Shown: in pieces, positions 1-8,269 of the stretch | Numbering within the stretch: position 1 is the stretch's first letter | How the letters are laid out: the number at the start of each line of letters is the position of its first letter | Source: an uncultured Rubrobacteraceae bacterium | GTDB taxonomy: Bacteria > Actinomycetota > Rubrobacteria > Rubrobacterales > Rubrobacteraceae | DNA: 24,557 nucleotides | Reading direction: 5' to 3' | Assembly (NCBI GenBank): GCA_902806015.1 | Contig: CADCUZ010000132.1 | Span: 1 to 24,557 of the forward strand | Program-made: the position numbers and the translations under genes | Notes under the pieces: generated by a model | The model's input: only the letters and a program-made list of their open reading frames with translations | Databases searched by the model: none | Told to the model about the DNA's origin: nothing

Positions 1-908
<908 letters not shown>

Positions 909-952
909 GCTCGCAACCTCTTCTCCGAAACTCGTCTGCGTGGCCTGGGAAG

Positions 953-958
953 ATTATA
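953..958 (-). promoter_or_regulatory. Candidate -10 box for acnA
   Basis: The minus strand reads TATAAT, a perfect match to the housekeeping -10 consensus. It would place the transcription start near 946, leaving a leader of about 38 bases that contains the AGAGG ribosome site. No convincing -35 hexamer is seen 16-18 bases upstream. Confidence 0.45.
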
Positions 959-1156
959 GATGATCCGGGATGCTTTACGGGGCCGGAACGCCCACGTCGT
1001 GCAACGGTGCCGAAGGCCGGGAACCGCCTATCTGAGACCGCCTGCCGGCGTCCTGCCTCGTGAGATCGCCCATCCCCCTTATCGGGCGAAGCGTCCTTGC
1101 GCACCTCCTCACGTGCATCGTCCAACGGCTCCCGACCCATTTACGACGAGCCTCGC

Positions 1157-2758
1157 TCACCGGGGCACGAGCTCGTACAGGAGTCCACCTTTGCCGACCG
1201 GGACCACGGCGAACCCGGCCCCCCTGAAGCGGGCGAGGTCCGCCCTGTCGTGGTCGAGAACGTAGACGGGGCCGTTCCCGGCCGCCTTACGCGCGGCCTC
1301 GACGCCGGTGGTGTCGTCGGTCCCGTAGCGGGCCGCGGACTGCGCCGCGGTGAGGTTTTCGGGCCAGACGAGGTCGGTGCGGCGGTTCCAGGAAGTGCAG
1401 AAGGGGTCCACCAGGGTGAGGTCTTGCCTGCGTTCCTCAGCGAGGACCATGTACCAGAGGGGGCTCCGGTGGTGCAGGACGGTTGCCCCCCTCTTCGCGT
1501 TGCGGGCCACGACCTCGACCACCAGGCGACCTTCGCGGGTCGCGCTCCGATCCCGCTCCTGGTAGTCGCCCCAGGCGCCGAGGAGCGGCAGGGCGAGCGC
1601 GAGAACCGAGAGTAGCGCGAGCGGGACGTTGCCGGGTCTCGCGTGGAGGTTCTCCACAAAACGCAACAGAAGGTCGAGACCGACGGCGGCGCAGAGGGCG
1701 AGGACCAGGAGGGCCGGGATCAGGAACGCCGGGAAGTCCTCGATGCCGAGCCAGCGGTAGGCGAGACCGTGCGCGAGGGACCCCAAGAAGACCACCCCTA
1801 GGAGGATCGCCGCCGCGCGGTCCGAGAACACGAGGTAGGCGAGGCCGAGCCCCGCGAGGATTAAGAAGACGAAGGGAAACTGGACGAGCACCTCCCGCCC
1901 AAAAGTGGTGAGCTTGACGAGGGTCCCTTCAAGCGAGAGGGCGGACGGGTTGCACTGCCGGCCGACCTCCGACGACTCGGCGAGAAAACTGCCCCCCGTC
2001 ACCAGGGTCAGGAAGCGTCCGGGGGTGGAGGGGTCAGCCTCGTTCAGAGGCGCCTCCATCATCGCCCGGATCGGGAGATACACAAGCGGCAAGAGTCCGA
2101 GCGCGAAGTGCCAGAGCCCCCTCACCAAGAAGCCCGCCTTCGAGAACACGCCCCGGTCGGTCAGGGCGACGAAGCCCAATGCCGCCGGGACCAGCAACGC
2201 GCTCGACAGGTGGTGGGTGACCGAGAGGCCGACGAGGGAAGCGGTGGGGAGCAGGATTCGGTCGTCTCGGCGCTCTCGCCAGAGCAAAAGCAGGCAGAGG
2301 GCGAGGGCAAAGAAGGAGGCGTTTAGGGTGTAGACCTCGGCCACGACGGCCTGCGACCAGAACGCCCCCGAGAGCCCGAAGGCCAGGGAGCCCGCCGCCG
2401 CGGCCACGACCCGTCGGCAGAGCAGCAGCCCCGCCGAGTAGGCCGCCGCCGCCGCGACGACGCCGTAGGCCGCAGAGGCGAGGTTGACGCGGTAGGCGAG
2501 GTCTCCAAAGGGCAGGTAGGTGAAGAGGTGGGTCAGCATCATGTAGGTCGGGTAGCCGGTGGGATGGCCGACGCCGAGCACCGTGACCGCCGCCTGCAGC
2601 ATCGGGGAATCCAGCGTGTAAGGGGTGTCGTAGGGCAGGACCGTCGGCGTCAGGGTGCCCAAGTAGATAGCTCCGACCACCAGCGCGACCGCGGCCCCCG
2701 AAAACGCGGCGACCCGCCGCGACGAAGCCCTCGCCTTGTCAGAAGGAGCCGGTTCCAT
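1157..2758 (-). CDS. DUF2723/GT117 family multi-pass membrane glycosyltransferase
   Basis: A 533-residue polytopic membrane protein of the DUF2723 family (GT117, related to eukaryotic TMEM260 O-mannosyltransferases). These proteins are believed to transfer a sugar from a lipid carrier on the outer face of the membrane. A first hydrophobic helix lies at about residues 20-40. It is followed by the family block LDSPMLQAA and then GHPTGYPTYMMLTHLF and AYRVNL; the usual HPPGYP is HPTGYP here. Roughly ten further hydrophobic segments run to about residue 395. The C-terminal 130 residues are soluble. The ATG at 2758 lacks a clear Shine-Dalgarno sequence, and a TAGTAT -10-like box lies 12 bases upstream (2771-2776), so the leader is very short. 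It is divergent from the Yip1-like gene. The target substrate is unknown. Confidence 0.85.
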   Translation of the reverse strand: MEPAPSDKARASSRRVAAFSGAAVALVVGAIYLGTLTPTVLPYDTPYTLDSPMLQAAVTVLGVGHPTGYPTYMMLTHLFTYLPFGDLAYRVNLASAAYGVVAAAAAYSAGLLLCRRVVAAAAGSLAFGLSGAFWSQAVVAEVYTLNASFFALALCLLLLWRERRDDRILLPTASLVGLSVTHHLSSALLVPAALGFVALTDRGVFSKAGFLVRGLWHFALGLLPLVYLPIRAMMEAPLNEADPSTPGRFLTLVTGGSFLAESSEVGRQCNPSALSLEGTLVKLTTFGREVLVQFPFVFLILAGLGLAYLVFSDRAAAILLGVVFLGSLAHGLAYRWLGIEDFPAFLIPALLVLALCAAVGLDLLLRFVENLHARPGNVPLALLSVLALALPLLGAWGDYQERDRSATREGRLVVEVVARNAKRGATVLHHRSPLWYMVLAEERRQDLTLVDPFCTSWNRRTDLVWPENLTAAQSAARYGTDDTTGVEAARKAAGNGPVYVLDHDRADLARFRGAGFAVVPVGKGGLLYELVPR

Positions 2759-2822
2759 GCCAGGGGCAGCATACTACGGCCTGTTTCGGGGGTGCGCGAG
2801 GCCGTGCCCCGAGGTTTACGGA

Positions 2823-2854
2823 GGGCCGGCGGCGGAGGGCTGGCGGCGGAGGGC
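2823..2854 (+). repeat. 14-bp tandem repeat, about 2.3 copies
   Basis: The unit GGGCYGGCGGCGGA occurs at 2823-2836 and 2837-2850, followed by a partial GGGC at 2851-2854. It ends directly against the TATACT box of the next gene and so fills the place where a -35 element would be. Confidence 0.8.
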
Positions 2855-2860
2855 TATACT
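2855..2860 (+). promoter_or_regulatory. -10 box for the Yip1-like gene, probably leaderless
   Basis: TATACT ends six bases before the GTG start at 2867, so transcription should begin at or next to the start codon. No Shine-Dalgarno sequence is present between them. Confidence 0.5.
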
Positions 2861-2866
2861 GCGTCT

Positions 2867-3409
2867 GTGGCGAAGCGGGGGTACACGCGGGACACGATCC
2901 GGGGCGGCGCGAGCGACTGGGACGTCTCGCGCCCCTTCTCCAGCTACGGGCGCCTGCTCTCCACGCTCCTGGTCCACCCCGTCCGCTTCTTCGAGCTGCT
3001 GCCGAAGGTCTCCGAGGTGAGGGCGCCCGCGCTGTTCCTCGCCTTCTCGGGGCTGCCGGCGGCGGTTGTCTGGTTCATTTTCGGCGGGCCCTACCAGGCG
3101 CTCCTCGTCCTGGTGCTGCCGCTCGCGTTCTCCCTGCCGCTAGCCGGTCTGTACCACCTTGGGGCGCTGGGGGGCCGGTACGGGTTCGTGGTTACCTGGC
3201 GGGCGCTGGTCTACCCGTTCGGTTTCCTCCTGCCGCTGGCGGTGGTGCCGGGCCTGCGGTGGGCGGCGCTGGCGTGGGCCGGCGTGCTGCTTGCGCCCCT
3301 CGGCATCGTGAAGGCCCAAGAGGTGCCGGCGTGGCGGGGGGTCGTGCTCGGCATCGCGGGCTCGGCGGCGCTGGTCGCGGCCCTCGCCGTCCGGGGCGGT
3401 TGGGCCTGA
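2867..3409 (+). CDS. Yip1-like small integral membrane protein
   Basis: About 180 residues. A hydrophilic N-terminus of around 25 residues (MAKRGYTRDTIRGGASDW...) leads into YGRLLSTLLVHPVRFFELLP, which resembles the amphipathic lead-in of bacterial YIP1-family proteins. Four to five hydrophobic helices follow to the end. The molecular role of bacterial Yip1-like proteins is not established. The GTG at 2867 is chosen because an upstream TATACT box leaves no room for a longer transcript-encoded start, and the family-like sequence begins soon after it. The gene converges with the GNAT gene, with only about 64 bases between the two stops. Confidence 0.6.
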   Translation: MAKRGYTRDTIRGGASDWDVSRPFSSYGRLLSTLLVHPVRFFELLPKVSEVRAPALFLAFSGLPAAVVWFIFGGPYQALLVLVLPLAFSLPLAGLYHLGALGGRYGFVVTWRALVYPFGFLLPLAVVPGLRWAALAWAGVLLAPLGIVKAQEVPAWRGVVLGIAGSAALVAALAVRGGWA

Positions 3410-3473
3410 GGAAGTTACCGGCGGGCAGCGGTTGGCCCCTTTTCGGCGTCTTCGGGTCGACGGTCGGCCGGCC

Positions 3474-3953
3474 CTACGCCCCGTCCGGCGGGTTCCCGTT
3501 GTCGCCGACGAACTCCAGGGAGACGACGTCGGCCTCGACAAAGCCCAAGGACTTGTAGAACTTCCTCGCCGCGACGTTGGCCCGTGTGGCCACGAGTTCT
3601 ACGACGGAGGCTTCGTTATCGGCGGCGACCTCTCGGACCCGCGCCATTAGCAGCTTTCCTATGCCCCCGCGGCGGTGTTCGCCGGCGACGACCAGCATCG
3701 GTACCTCGACGACAACGTCGCCGTGGGCGAGGTCCGGCTTGATCCAAAGCGTCGCCAACCCCGCCACCTCGCCTTCGACCTCCGCCACGAAGACCCGCGC
3801 CCGCGGCTCGTTGAGAAGCTCCCCCAAGCGCGCCCCGACGGACTCCTCGTCGGGGCTCGCGTCGCCGACGGCTTCGGCGAGCTCGCCGGCCAGGGCTTGT
3901 ATCCCCGCCGCGTCCCCCGCCGTCGCCTCCCTCACGCTCTCCCTAGAGCCCAT
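3474..3953 (-). CDS. GNAT family N-acetyltransferase
   Basis: A 159-residue single-domain acyltransferase of the GNAT superfamily, which transfers an acetyl group from acetyl-CoA to an amine. The acetyl-CoA-binding motif A is visible as EHRRGGIGKLLM at about residues 92-103, preceded by the beta-strand VEVPMLVVA. Motif B is seen as VAARKFYKSLGFVEAD near the C-terminus. The length is typical. The ATG at 3953 follows AGGAGGGG with a good spacing. The substrate cannot be deduced. It stands alone with a long non-coding region upstream. Confidence 0.85.
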   Translation of the reverse strand: MGSRESVREATAGDAAGIQALAGELAEAVGDASPDEESVGARLGELLNEPRARVFVAEVEGEVAGLATLWIKPDLAHGDVVVEVPMLVVAGEHRRGGIGKLLMARVREVAADNEASVVELVATRANVAARKFYKSLGFVEADVVSLEFVGDNGNPPDGA

Positions 3954-4435
3954 GCCCCTCCTAGATGGTCGTGTGACCGGTTACCTACCCTACGGAGCCC
4001 GATGACGAACGGACGCGTCCGGTGACCCGGGAGCACGGTCCGGGTTCCGCCCTATCGGGAGGCTTCGCAGAAAGACGGTCTTTTGACGAGAAGAGGCGAA
4101 AAGCGCGGGTTCGGCGGGGTGCAGGGGGCGAGCCATCACGAACCGCTCTAGACCGCAGAGCCCATCGGTTCCCTTGCAAGCCCGTCCCGGCCGGCGGTGG
4201 ACCTTGTTTTCGCCTTACGGGCCATCCTTTGCGGCCCCCGCCAGCCTGATGGGCGGCGCCGTAGACGGTATCCTCATCGGATAAAGCTGTTCGCACGGTT
4301 CGCCGCGCGGTCGGCTTTCGGCCCCCGGCCTTTTGCCGGCCGCTTCGACAAAGGAGAGTCACGGGACGCAGAGCCGTGGTAGGCAGCGGGGACCTCTGCC
4401 TCTACTGTCCCCCGGCGGCCCAATGGGTCCAAACC
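3954..4435. other. 480-bp non-coding stretch with several small inverted repeats
   Basis: It lies between the start of the GNAT gene and the stop of the EEP hydrolase gene. No reading frame here has family resemblance or the local codon bias. Visible dyads are ACCCGG/CCGGGT (4025-4045), AAAGAC-G-GTCTTT (4071-4083), CCGGC/GCCGG around a T-rich loop (4325-4339) and GGGGAC/GTCCCC (4388-4412). The last lies just downstream of the hydrolase stop and could be its terminator. No tRNA fold was found. Confidence 0.5.
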
Positions 4436-5269
4436 TTATCCGGTCAGGTGGAGGTCGGCGAAGACGGGGTAGTGGTCGCTCGGGTAGAGGCCGGCCTCCT
4501 CGTCGGCGTCGCGCGGGATCCGGTGCGAGCGTACCTCTATGTGGTCGTCCGGGTCTTTGACCAGGATCCAGTCGATCCGCCCGAAGGGCTTGTCGGTGTC
4601 GCTGGGCTTGAACCGCGAGCCCTTGAAGGCGTGAAAGGTGTAGGCGTCCGCCCCGTCCCTGTTGCCGGCGGCCAGGAAGGTGTCGGTGAAGCCCTCTTCG
4701 AGAAAGACCCCGTACGGCGCGGAGCCCGGCTTGCAGTTGAAGTCGCCGGTAACGATGGTGGGCGGGTGGCCGTGGTTCGCCAGGGTCTCTTGCGTCTGGC
4801 GGACTATGAGGCGGTTGCCTTCGACGCGGGCGCGCTCGCTGAGGTGGTCGAGGTGCGTGTTGGCGTGCAGGAACGCGACGTCCGTCTCGCGGCAGCGCAG
4901 CACCGCCCAGTTGGCTGAGCGGACTACCTCGTTGCCCCAGCTGGCCGAGGACTCCTTCGGCGTGTCGCTGAGCCAGAACCCACCTGAGTCCAGCTTCTCG
5001 AACCGGTTGGCCTCGTAGAAGATGGCGGCGAACTCCTCCACCCGGTCCGTGCCGTAAGCCGGGCCCATGATGCGGTTGTAGCCCGGCAACTCCTCTTCGT
5101 AGACCGCCAGGTTAGCGGCGTGGACCTCCTGGAGGCCGATCACGCCCGGCTCGTAGCGCTTTATGGTGCTGACGTTGAGCGCGGCCCGACCTTCCCACAC
5201 GTTGATACCATCCCTGTGCGACGCCCCCCTCACGTTGAAGCTCATGACCCTCACGGGGCAACTGGCCAA
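4436..5269 (-). CDS. Endonuclease/exonuclease/phosphatase family hydrolase
   Basis: About 277 residues of the EEP fold, a Mg-dependent phosphodiesterase/phosphatase family that includes DNase I-like nucleases, exonuclease III and sphingomyelinases. Motifs appear in the expected order: MSFNVRG (metal/phosphate Asn), GLQEVH (metal Glu), NTHLDH (catalytic His region), GDFNCKPGS (Asp/Asn pair), RIDWIL, and C-terminal PSDHYPVFADL (catalytic Asp-His). The reading frame is open further upstream, but I place the start at the TTG at 5269. It follows GGAGGGG at ideal spacing and begins the protein just before the first beta-strand. A TAGAAT box at 5298-5303 (minus) fits this. No signal peptide is seen, so a cytoplasmic role is inferred. 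It is divergent from the phosphofructokinase gene. Confidence 0.85.
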   Translation of the reverse strand: MASCPVRVMSFNVRGASHRDGINVWEGRAALNVSTIKRYEPGVIGLQEVHAANLAVYEEELPGYNRIMGPAYGTDRVEEFAAIFYEANRFEKLDSGGFWLSDTPKESSASWGNEVVRSANWAVLRCRETDVAFLHANTHLDHLSERARVEGNRLIVRQTQETLANHGHPPTIVTGDFNCKPGSAPYGVFLEEGFTDTFLAAGNRDGADAYTFHAFKGSRFKPSDTDKPFGRIDWILVKDPDDHIEVRSHRIPRDADEEAGLYPSDHYPVFADLHLTG

Positions 5270-5297
5270 GATCCCCTCCTCTCCGGTGTTGCCGCGA

Positions 5298-5303
5298 ATT
5301 CTA
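5298..5303 (-). promoter_or_regulatory. Candidate -10 box for the EEP hydrolase
   Basis: TAGAAT on the minus strand would start transcription about 20 bases before the TTG at 5269, just upstream of the GGAGGGG ribosome site. No clear -35 is seen. Confidence 0.35.
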
Positions 5304-5393
5304 CCCGGGCGTAAACCCCGCGGTCTCGCGTGCGCAACGAAAAAGTCCGCGGGGGTACATACGCGCAAAGAGACCGAGCGAGAGGAGACGCTG

Positions 5394-6371
5394 TTGAAGG
5401 TTGCGGTGCTAACGAGCGGGGGCGTCGCCCCCGGTATGAACGCGGCCGTGCGGGCGGCGGGGCAGGCGGCCTTCGCGCGGGGCTGGGAGGCCGTGGTCGT
5501 TGAGGACGGGTACTACGGGCTCCTCGAGGGCGAGATCCGCCCCGTGAAACGCCCCGAACTCTGGGGGTTGGTCCAGCAGGGCGGCACGGCGCTCGGGACG
5601 GGGCGCTCCTCGGAGTTCGAGGAGGGGGAAGGGGGCAAAGAGAAGGCCCTGGACCGGCTGCGGGAAGCCGGCGTCGGGGGCATCGTCGTGATCGGCGGCG
5701 GCGGCAGCCTCGCGGGCGGCCTGGAACTCGACGAACGCGGCCTCCCCACGGTCGGCGTCCCGGCGACGATAGACAACGACATCCCCGGCACGGAGCTCTC
5801 CATAGGCGTGGACACCGCCCTGAACACCGCCGTGGCTGTCATAGACCGCATAAAGGACACCGCCACCGCCCACCGCCGGGCGATGGTGGTCGGGGTGCTG
5901 GGGCGGGACTCCGGCTACCTCGCCGTCATGAGCGCCATAGCCGGCGGCGCCGACGCGACCATCGTCCCCGAGTTCGATACCGAGCCGCAGGAGCTTCTCG
6001 ACCTCCTGAACGAGTCCTACGAGAAGGGCAAGCCGCGCTTCACGGTCGTGGTCGCCGAGGGCGCCTCGCCGACGGCGGAAGGGTTCTGCGAGTTCGTCAA
6101 CGAGGCGGGCGGCGGCTACCAGGCCGACCTTACGACCCTCGGCCACATCCAGTCCGGCGGCACCCCCACGGCCTTCGACCGCGTCCTCGCAGCCCGCCTG
6201 GGCGCCGCCGCCGTGGAGGCCCTCGCCGACGACGCCAACGGCACGATGGTCGCCCTCTCCGGCGACAGCATCGAACGCGTCCCCCTCAAAAAGGTCGCCG
6301 GACAGAAGCGCCCGCTCGACCCGGACCTGTACCGCCTGGCCGGGGTCCTCTCCGCCCTGCCGGAGCGATAG
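5394..6371 (+). CDS. pfkA: 6-phosphofructokinase homologue with substituted metal/ATP-loop aspartates
   Basis: A 325-residue member of the PfkA family, which normally phosphorylates fructose 6-phosphate to fructose 1,6-bisphosphate. The fold is complete: LTSGGVAPGMNAAVR, the IGGGGS loop, PATIDNDIPGTE with the catalytic-base Asp, the HRR and LGRDSG sugar-phosphate residues, and TTLGHIQSGGTPTAFDR. Two residues are unusual. The Asp of the canonical GGDxPGMN loop is Val (residue 11). The Asp of the canonical GGDGS loop, which in bacterial enzymes helps hold Mg-ATP, is Gly (residue 103). Activity is therefore uncertain. The start is the TTG at 5394, six bases after AGGAG. The pyrimidine-phosphorylase relic follows directly downstream on the same strand. 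Confidence 0.85.
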   Translation: MKVAVLTSGGVAPGMNAAVRAAGQAAFARGWEAVVVEDGYYGLLEGEIRPVKRPELWGLVQQGGTALGTGRSSEFEEGEGGKEKALDRLREAGVGGIVVIGGGGSLAGGLELDERGLPTVGVPATIDNDIPGTELSIGVDTALNTAVAVIDRIKDTATAHRRAMVVGVLGRDSGYLAVMSAIAGGADATIVPEFDTEPQELLDLLNESYEKGKPRFTVVVAEGASPTAEGFCEFVNEAGGGYQADLTTLGHIQSGGTPTAFDRVLAARLGAAAVEALADDANGTMVALSGDSIERVPLKKVAGQKRPLDPDLYRLAGVLSALPER

Positions 6372-6391
6372 CCGTCGGCTTTCGGCTTTTT
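6370..6391 (+). terminator. Short hairpin with T-run after the phosphofructokinase gene
   Basis: AGCCG (6370-6374) pairs with CGGCT (6383-6387) across an eight-base loop, and the run of T continues to 6391. The stem is short but the T-tract is rare in such GC-rich sequence. Confidence 0.4.
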
Positions 6392-6473
6392 GGCGCGGCT
6401 TCGCCAACGCCCGAAGGATCGGTCGTCGTTGTAATGGCGGTAGGGAAACGCGGAGAGGGGGACCCGGGCTGGG

Positions 6474-7520
6474 CCTCGCGCTTGAGGCCATCCAAACACA
6501 AAAGCGGGGCGGGAAGCTCGCAGGGGACGTTATCAGGGACGTGGTCGCGGGGTACACCGAAGGCTCGGTGCCAGATATCCAGGCGTCCGCGCTGCTGATG
6601 GCGGTCTTTATCGGGGGATGACCTACGGGGAGACGCTCACCCTGATCCGGGCGATGGCGCAGTCGGGCGAAGCGTACTCTTTCCCCGACTGCGTGGACAA
6701 GCACCTGACGGGCGGCGTCGGGGACAAGATAGGCTTGACCTCCCTGCCCTTCGTCGCCGCCTGCGGGGCCCCGTCGCCAAGCTCTCCGGGCGAGGCCTCG
6801 GCACGACGGGCGGCACGAGAGACAAGCTGGGGTCGATTTCGGGCCTCTACGTAAACCTCTCCGAAGGGCGGTTCTGGCGCCAGGTCCAGGAGGTCGGGCT
6901 CGCCATCATCGGGGCCGGGGGTCTCGCCCCAGCCGACAAGGCCATCTACGCGCTGGGCGACACTACCGGAACCGTCGACTCCCCCTCCTAGTCTCCTCCA
7001 TCGTCTCCAAAAAGGCCGCCACCGGCGCTGGCCGCCTCATCTACGGCGTCATACAGACGGGCTCGGGCACATTCGATGAAGACGCCGGACGAGGAGGCCC
7101 ACGGGTTGGCCGACCTCCTCGTCCGCCCCAGCGGGTCCATGGGCATCCGCACCTCCGCCGTCATAACCGGCATGGACAGCCCCCCGGAAGCACCGTCGGC
7201 AACGCCCTCGAAGTCCGCGCTCTCGCGGACTTCCTGCGCGGCAACGCCGTACCACAAGACCTCGCCGACGAGGCGGGCCTCGTCGGCACCAGACTACTGA
7301 AGCTCAAGGAAGAAGGGTAACCGGAGCGGTCCGTCGAGAGGGCCCTCTTCTCCGGTGGCGCCTACGAGTAGCTAGCGCGATTCGTCCGGGCCCAGGGCGG
7401 CGTCCCGGCGCCCTCGAACAACTGCCCACCTCCGGAACCAGCCGGGAGGTCCGGCCCCCCCGCTAAGGCCACGTGGCCGGCTTCGCCCCCTTCGGACACG
7501 GTCGCCCGCCTTCACGAGGA
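6474..7520 (+). pseudogene. pdp: Decayed pyrimidine-nucleoside (thymidine) phosphorylase
   Basis: Remains of a full-length DeoA/Pdp phosphorylase, which cleaves pyrimidine nucleosides to base and (deoxy)ribose 1-phosphate. Fragments in order across changing frames: KLAGDVIRDVVAGYTEGSVP and ASALLMAVFIGG (about 6490-6620), MTYGETLTLIRAMAQSGE and VDKHLTGGVGDKI (6618-6770), AKLSGRGLGTTGGTRDKLGS and APADKAIYAL (6770-6980), SSIVSKKAATGAG (about 7000), MKTPDEEAHGLADLLVRPSG and SMGIRTSAVITGMDS (7076-7180), TVGNALEV (about 7200). Then come in-frame stops at about 7318 and 7368, with RALFSGGAYE and FVRAQGG between and after them, and a final GHVAGFAPF (about 7470-7490) matching the family's C-terminal lobe. 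At least four frame changes and several stops rule out a functional product. GC content is like its neighbours, so this is decay in place rather than transfer. Confidence 0.9.
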
Positions 7521-7538
7521 GCCCGCCCCTGCTATCCT
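7511..7538 (+). promoter_or_regulatory. Candidate promoter ahead of the DeoD relic
   Basis: TTCACG (7511-7516) and TATCCT (7533-7538) are separated by 16 bases. The predicted start near 7545 would give a leader of about 95 bases containing the 7557-7593 hairpin. Confidence 0.3.
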
Positions 7539-7556
7539 GGACGGCCTGTAAAGGGG

Positions 7557-7593
7557 GGTTTCAGGCTACGGGCGTCAGCAATTACCTGAAACC
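7557..7593 (+). repeat. Perfect 9-bp inverted repeat in the leader of the DeoD relic
   Basis: GGTTTCAGG (7557-7565) and CCTGAAACC (7585-7593) are exact complements around a 19-base loop. The stem has mixed base composition, so chance pairing from GC richness alone is less likely. It is not followed by a T-run and matches no riboswitch consensus I recognise. Confidence 0.6.
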
Positions 7594-7639
7594 TGACCGC
7601 CCGGGCCCCGAAGCCTTTAGACGACCGAAGGGAGCCGAC

Positions 7640-8211
7640 TTGAGTCCTGTCCATCTGCGCGTGGAGCCGGGGGACTTTGCCGAGGGCGTTCTTCTGCCGG
7701 GGGATTCCCTGCGGGCAACTATCGTGCCCGAGGAGCTGATCCTGCTCGGGACGAAGAACCTGCTCAGGGCGGGGGCGTGCGGGGGGTACGACCCGGGCCT
7801 GCGCTTAGGGGACCTGATCGTGGCGACGGCGGCCACCCCGCAGGACGGGACGGTCTCCTCCATAACCCGGGGCGTACCCACAACGCCCCAGCGGCCCACT
7901 TCGACGTGGTCCACGCCGCCGAAGGCGCCGGCAGGCGGACCTCCGTGGGTCCCATAGTATCCTCGGACCTCTTCTACGACTCGACGGAGAAGCCGACCGC
8001 GTTGTGGACCACCCTCGGCGTCTTGGCCGTGGAGATGGAGGTGGCGGCGATCTTCGCCATGCCGGCGATGCGGGGCGTGCGGGTCGGTTGCCTGCCCATG
8101 GTCTCCGACATCATAGGCGCCGAGGTCGTCTGGATAGGCGACGACGAGCTGCGAAGCGCCGTGGACAACATGATGGCCCTGGCGCTGGACACGCTAGACG
8201 CCTTAAACTAG
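7640..8211 (+). pseudogene. deoD: Decayed DeoD-type purine-nucleoside phosphorylase
   Basis: PNP/UDP-family phosphorylase relic. The TTG at 7640 follows GAAGGGAG and gives SPVHLRVEPGDFAEGVLLPG then DSLRA, matching the DeoD N-terminus. The sequence then jumps at about 7735 from ATIVPE to ELILLGTKNLLRAGACGG, so roughly 45-50 residues of the family are missing. The missing part includes the RGMYG/phosphate-binding segment and the GMG region. A frame change near 7870 moves the rest into another frame: HFDVVHAAEGAG, SSDLFYDSTE, GVLAVEMEVAAI (family Glu) and VSDIIGAE, ending at a TAG at 8211. The internal deletion together with the frameshift makes it non-functional. It follows the pyrimidine-phosphorylase relic, so the two salvage genes decayed side by side. 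Confidence 0.88.
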
Positions 8212-8269
8212 GAACCTTCGCGGGGCGTGGCCAGGGAGCCGGCTCGCACAAGAGGTTTAGGGAGATGTT

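Noticed and set aside
975..1160. Possible small genes between acnA and the GT117 gene
   Set aside because: Frames here lack the local codon bias, ribosome sites and any family resemblance; I treat 909-1156 as intergenic.
5409..6704. A minus-strand frame of about 430 codons opposite the phosphofructokinase
   Set aside because: It is a shadow of the conserved PFK frame and has no recognisable domain.
6474..8211. Explaining the nucleoside phosphorylase breaks as sequencing errors
   Set aside because: In-frame stops and a deletion of about 45-50 codons accompany the frame changes, and the flanking genes are error-free; some single indels could still be errors.
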